Under the pieces are notes generated by a model that was given only the letters and a program-made list of their open reading frames with translations, did not search any database and was not told the DNA's origin. Shown in pieces: positions 62,639-64,000 of a stretch of 64,000 bases of DNA (positions within the stretch are counted from its first letter, which is position 1; every line of letters starts with the position of its first letter). Source of the DNA: Porphyromonas gingivalis ATCC 33277 (lineage in GTDB: Bacteria > Bacteroidota > Bacteroidia > Bacteroidales > Porphyromonadaceae); NCBI RefSeq assembly GCF_000010505.1, contig NC_010729.1:310001-374000 (forward strand), read 5' to 3'. The position numbers were made by a program, and so were the translations under genes.

Positions 62639-64000
62639 ATGAAAGAGATAAGTAGATTGACAGCTGTCATATTACTCGCTGTGGGCTTCGTACTTGCCAA
62701 TGGCAGCTGTTCGGATGACTTCGACAAATATGCCGAGTCTCCGGAAGATCGTGCCGAATTTTCTGCCGATACCATCAAGTTCGATACCCTTTTCAGCCGA
62801 GTCAGTTCTTCCACTCGGACATTCATGGTATACAACCGGCTCAATCGTTCGCTACGTCTGAGCGAAGTGGAGCTGGTGGGAGGCAAAAACCGTGGCTACC
62901 GTGTGAATGTGGACGGACATGTAGGCACCAAGTTTTCCGATCTGACCATTCTTCCGAAGGATAGTATGTTCATCTTCGTCGAAGCTACTTTTCCTGAAGG
63001 GGAGAGCGATGATCCGGTCGAGGTTAAAGACTCTCTCCGTTTCCTTATCAATGGACGTACGGACTATGTCCTGTTGCAGGGTTTTCGTCAGAATGTAGAC
63101 GAAGTGACCGCTTTGGTTATCGATCGGGATACGATATTTGGAGCACAACGTCCCACCTTGCTTCTCGACAGCCTTGTCGTTCAGCAGGGTGCTACCCTTA
63201 CTTTACCTGCCGGATGCCGTCTGCTGATGGCCAATAAGGCCCACATCAAGGTTCGGGGTCGCCTAATGGCGGAGGGCAATCCGGCCAAGCGAGTGATGAT
63301 AGAGAATCTGCGCCACGATCTCCTCGTACAGGATGTACCTTATACCCTCGTTCCCGGACAGTGGGGCGGGATTCTTTTCTCTGAAGAGAGTCGTGGCAAT
63401 GAACTTCGTTATACTACTATCCGCAACGGTCGGTGGGGAATCATTGCCGAAGGCGGTAAGGATGTCACCACCCCAAAATTGCTTTTGGATGGCTGTATGG
63501 TCACCAATACGAAAGGCTCCGGTCTGGCTGCTTCCGGTGGCTATATCCGTATTCTGAACAGCGAGATCAGCAATACCCTCGGCTATACTGTAGCCCTCTT
63601 CGGCAGCGTATGCGAATTGACCCAAAGCACTGTTTGCAATTTCTATAGATGGGACAACCGCCAAGGGGAAGCCTTGCGCTACGTGACGGCATTCGCTCCC
63701 GATGTGGCAGGCGGATCCTATACTCCCTCATCGGACAGTCGTCTGATTTTGTCCAACAGCATTGTCGATGGCAGTCGGTCTGTGGTCAAACAGGGAGATA
63801 AAGAGAGTGGAGGAGAAATCAGTCTGTCCGACGGTTCACCGTCCGATAATGAAGCCCCGGTACTTGCACGCCTTACGATACGCAACAGCTATGTACGTGC
63901 CCGTTCGAGCATCCTCAATGTCGGATATAATGTGATGGAGGCCGACAAGAACAACCCGACCGACAGTATCTATTATAGTGTAGGGTACGACTTGATCAAA
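62639..64000 (+). CDS. Lipoprotein with right-handed beta-helix (incomplete, cut by window end)
   Basis: 454 codons without a stop to the window edge. Start ATG 62639, signal (AVILLAVGFVLANGSC), lipobox Cys24. After a DTIKFDTLFSRVSSSTRTFMVYNR linker come repeated short strands (TLTLPAGCRLLMANKAHIKVRGRL, LRYTTIRNGRWGIIAEGG, SGLAASGGYIRILNSEISN) typical of parallel beta-helix surface proteins. The family is unnamed to me; Bacteroidota homologues follow S41 proteases. No membrane helices otherwise. The C-terminus is not visible, so length and any sorting domain are unknown. Confidence 0.8.
   Translation, partial: MKEISRLTAVILLAVGFVLANGSCSDDFDKYAESPEDRAEFSADTIKFDTLFSRVSSSTRTFMVYNRLNRSLRLSEVELVGGKNRGYRVNVDGHVGTKFSDLTILPKDSMFIFVEATFPEGESDDPVEVKDSLRFLINGRTDYVLLQGFRQNVDEVTALVIDRDTIFGAQRPTLLLDSLVVQQGATLTLPAGCRLLMANKAHIKVRGRLMAEGNPAKRVMIENLRHDLLVQDVPYTLVPGQWGGILFSEESRGNELRYTTIRNGRWGIIAEGGKDVTTPKLLLDGCMVTNTKGSGLAASGGYIRILNSEISNTLGYTVALFGSVCELTQSTVCNFYRWDNRQGEALRYVTAFAPDVAGGSYTPSSDSRLILSNSIVDGSRSVVKQGDKESGGEISLSDGSPSDNEAPVLARLTIRNSYVRARSSILNVGYNVMEADKNNPTDSIYYSVGYDLIK

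Overview
The window is chromosomal DNA of a Bacteroidota species and almost certainly Porphyromonas gingivalis. The minor (Mfa) fimbria locus, an adjacent ragA/ragB-type SusC/SusD pair, porG of the type IX secretion system (T9SS), the CPG70-type carboxypeptidase, an IS1126-type insertion sequence and BrickBuilt-type MITEs are a combination I know only from that species. Many genes are preceded by the Bacteroidota -7 motif TAnnTTTG. Names rest on remembered family and locus knowledge; no search was run.

Layout. 1-7825: 3' end of mfa1, then mfa2, mfa3, mfa4, mfa5 (fimbrial shaft end, anchor, accessory subunits, vWA adhesin). 7826-8766: intergenic region with a terminator, a perfect palindrome, a dispersed repeat and a candidate rag promoter. 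8767-14472: ragA, ragB and a small T9SS cargo protein. 14678-21379: an envelope-biogenesis block (a frameshifted lipoprotein, porG, uppS, bamA, two ompH/skp). 21708-25389: rubrerythrin and an M16 zinc protease. 25482-26328: a BrickBuilt-type MITE with a 23-bp minisatellite, abutting an IS1126-derived mini-element. 26542-31703: DUF805, then a leftward run of tatD, yidD, rnpA, hemD, DUF4271, a small membrane protein and prfC. 32110-32895: formate/nitrite transporter. 32990-39293: four leftward fused corrin-ring genes (cbiJ-D, cbiG-F, cbiE-T, cbiH-C).

39842-43133: ECF sigma factor, putative anti-sigma, a secreted protein and two paralogous outer-membrane proteins. 43279-44615: a complete IS1126-type element with a 5-bp target duplication, followed by an AT-rich patch of small genes. 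45912-53606, all leftward: HU-like protein with a repeat-bearing upstream region, DEDD exonuclease, MarC, a transglutaminase-like lipoprotein, radA and an arginine-deiminase-like enzyme. 54085-56042: transaldolase and a NamZ-type muramidase. 56121-58586: CPG70-type carboxypeptidase. 59407-60030: outer-membrane barrel. 60117-60831: a second BrickBuilt-type MITE in the opposite orientation to the first. 60966-64000: S41 protease and a lipoprotein cut by the window end.

Theme: the window is dominated by cell-surface functions (adhesion, peptide uptake, outer-membrane assembly, T9SS, proteases) feeding a protein-fermenting, anaerobic, host-associated lifestyle. It is punctuated by related mobile elements sharing the terminal sequence GAGACCTTT(GCA). 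The least explained items are the two inverted MITEs with their minisatellite, a three-copy intergenic palindromic repeat, the tandem-repeat-bearing region upstream of the HU-like gene, and the ECF-sigma operon with its paired barrels.
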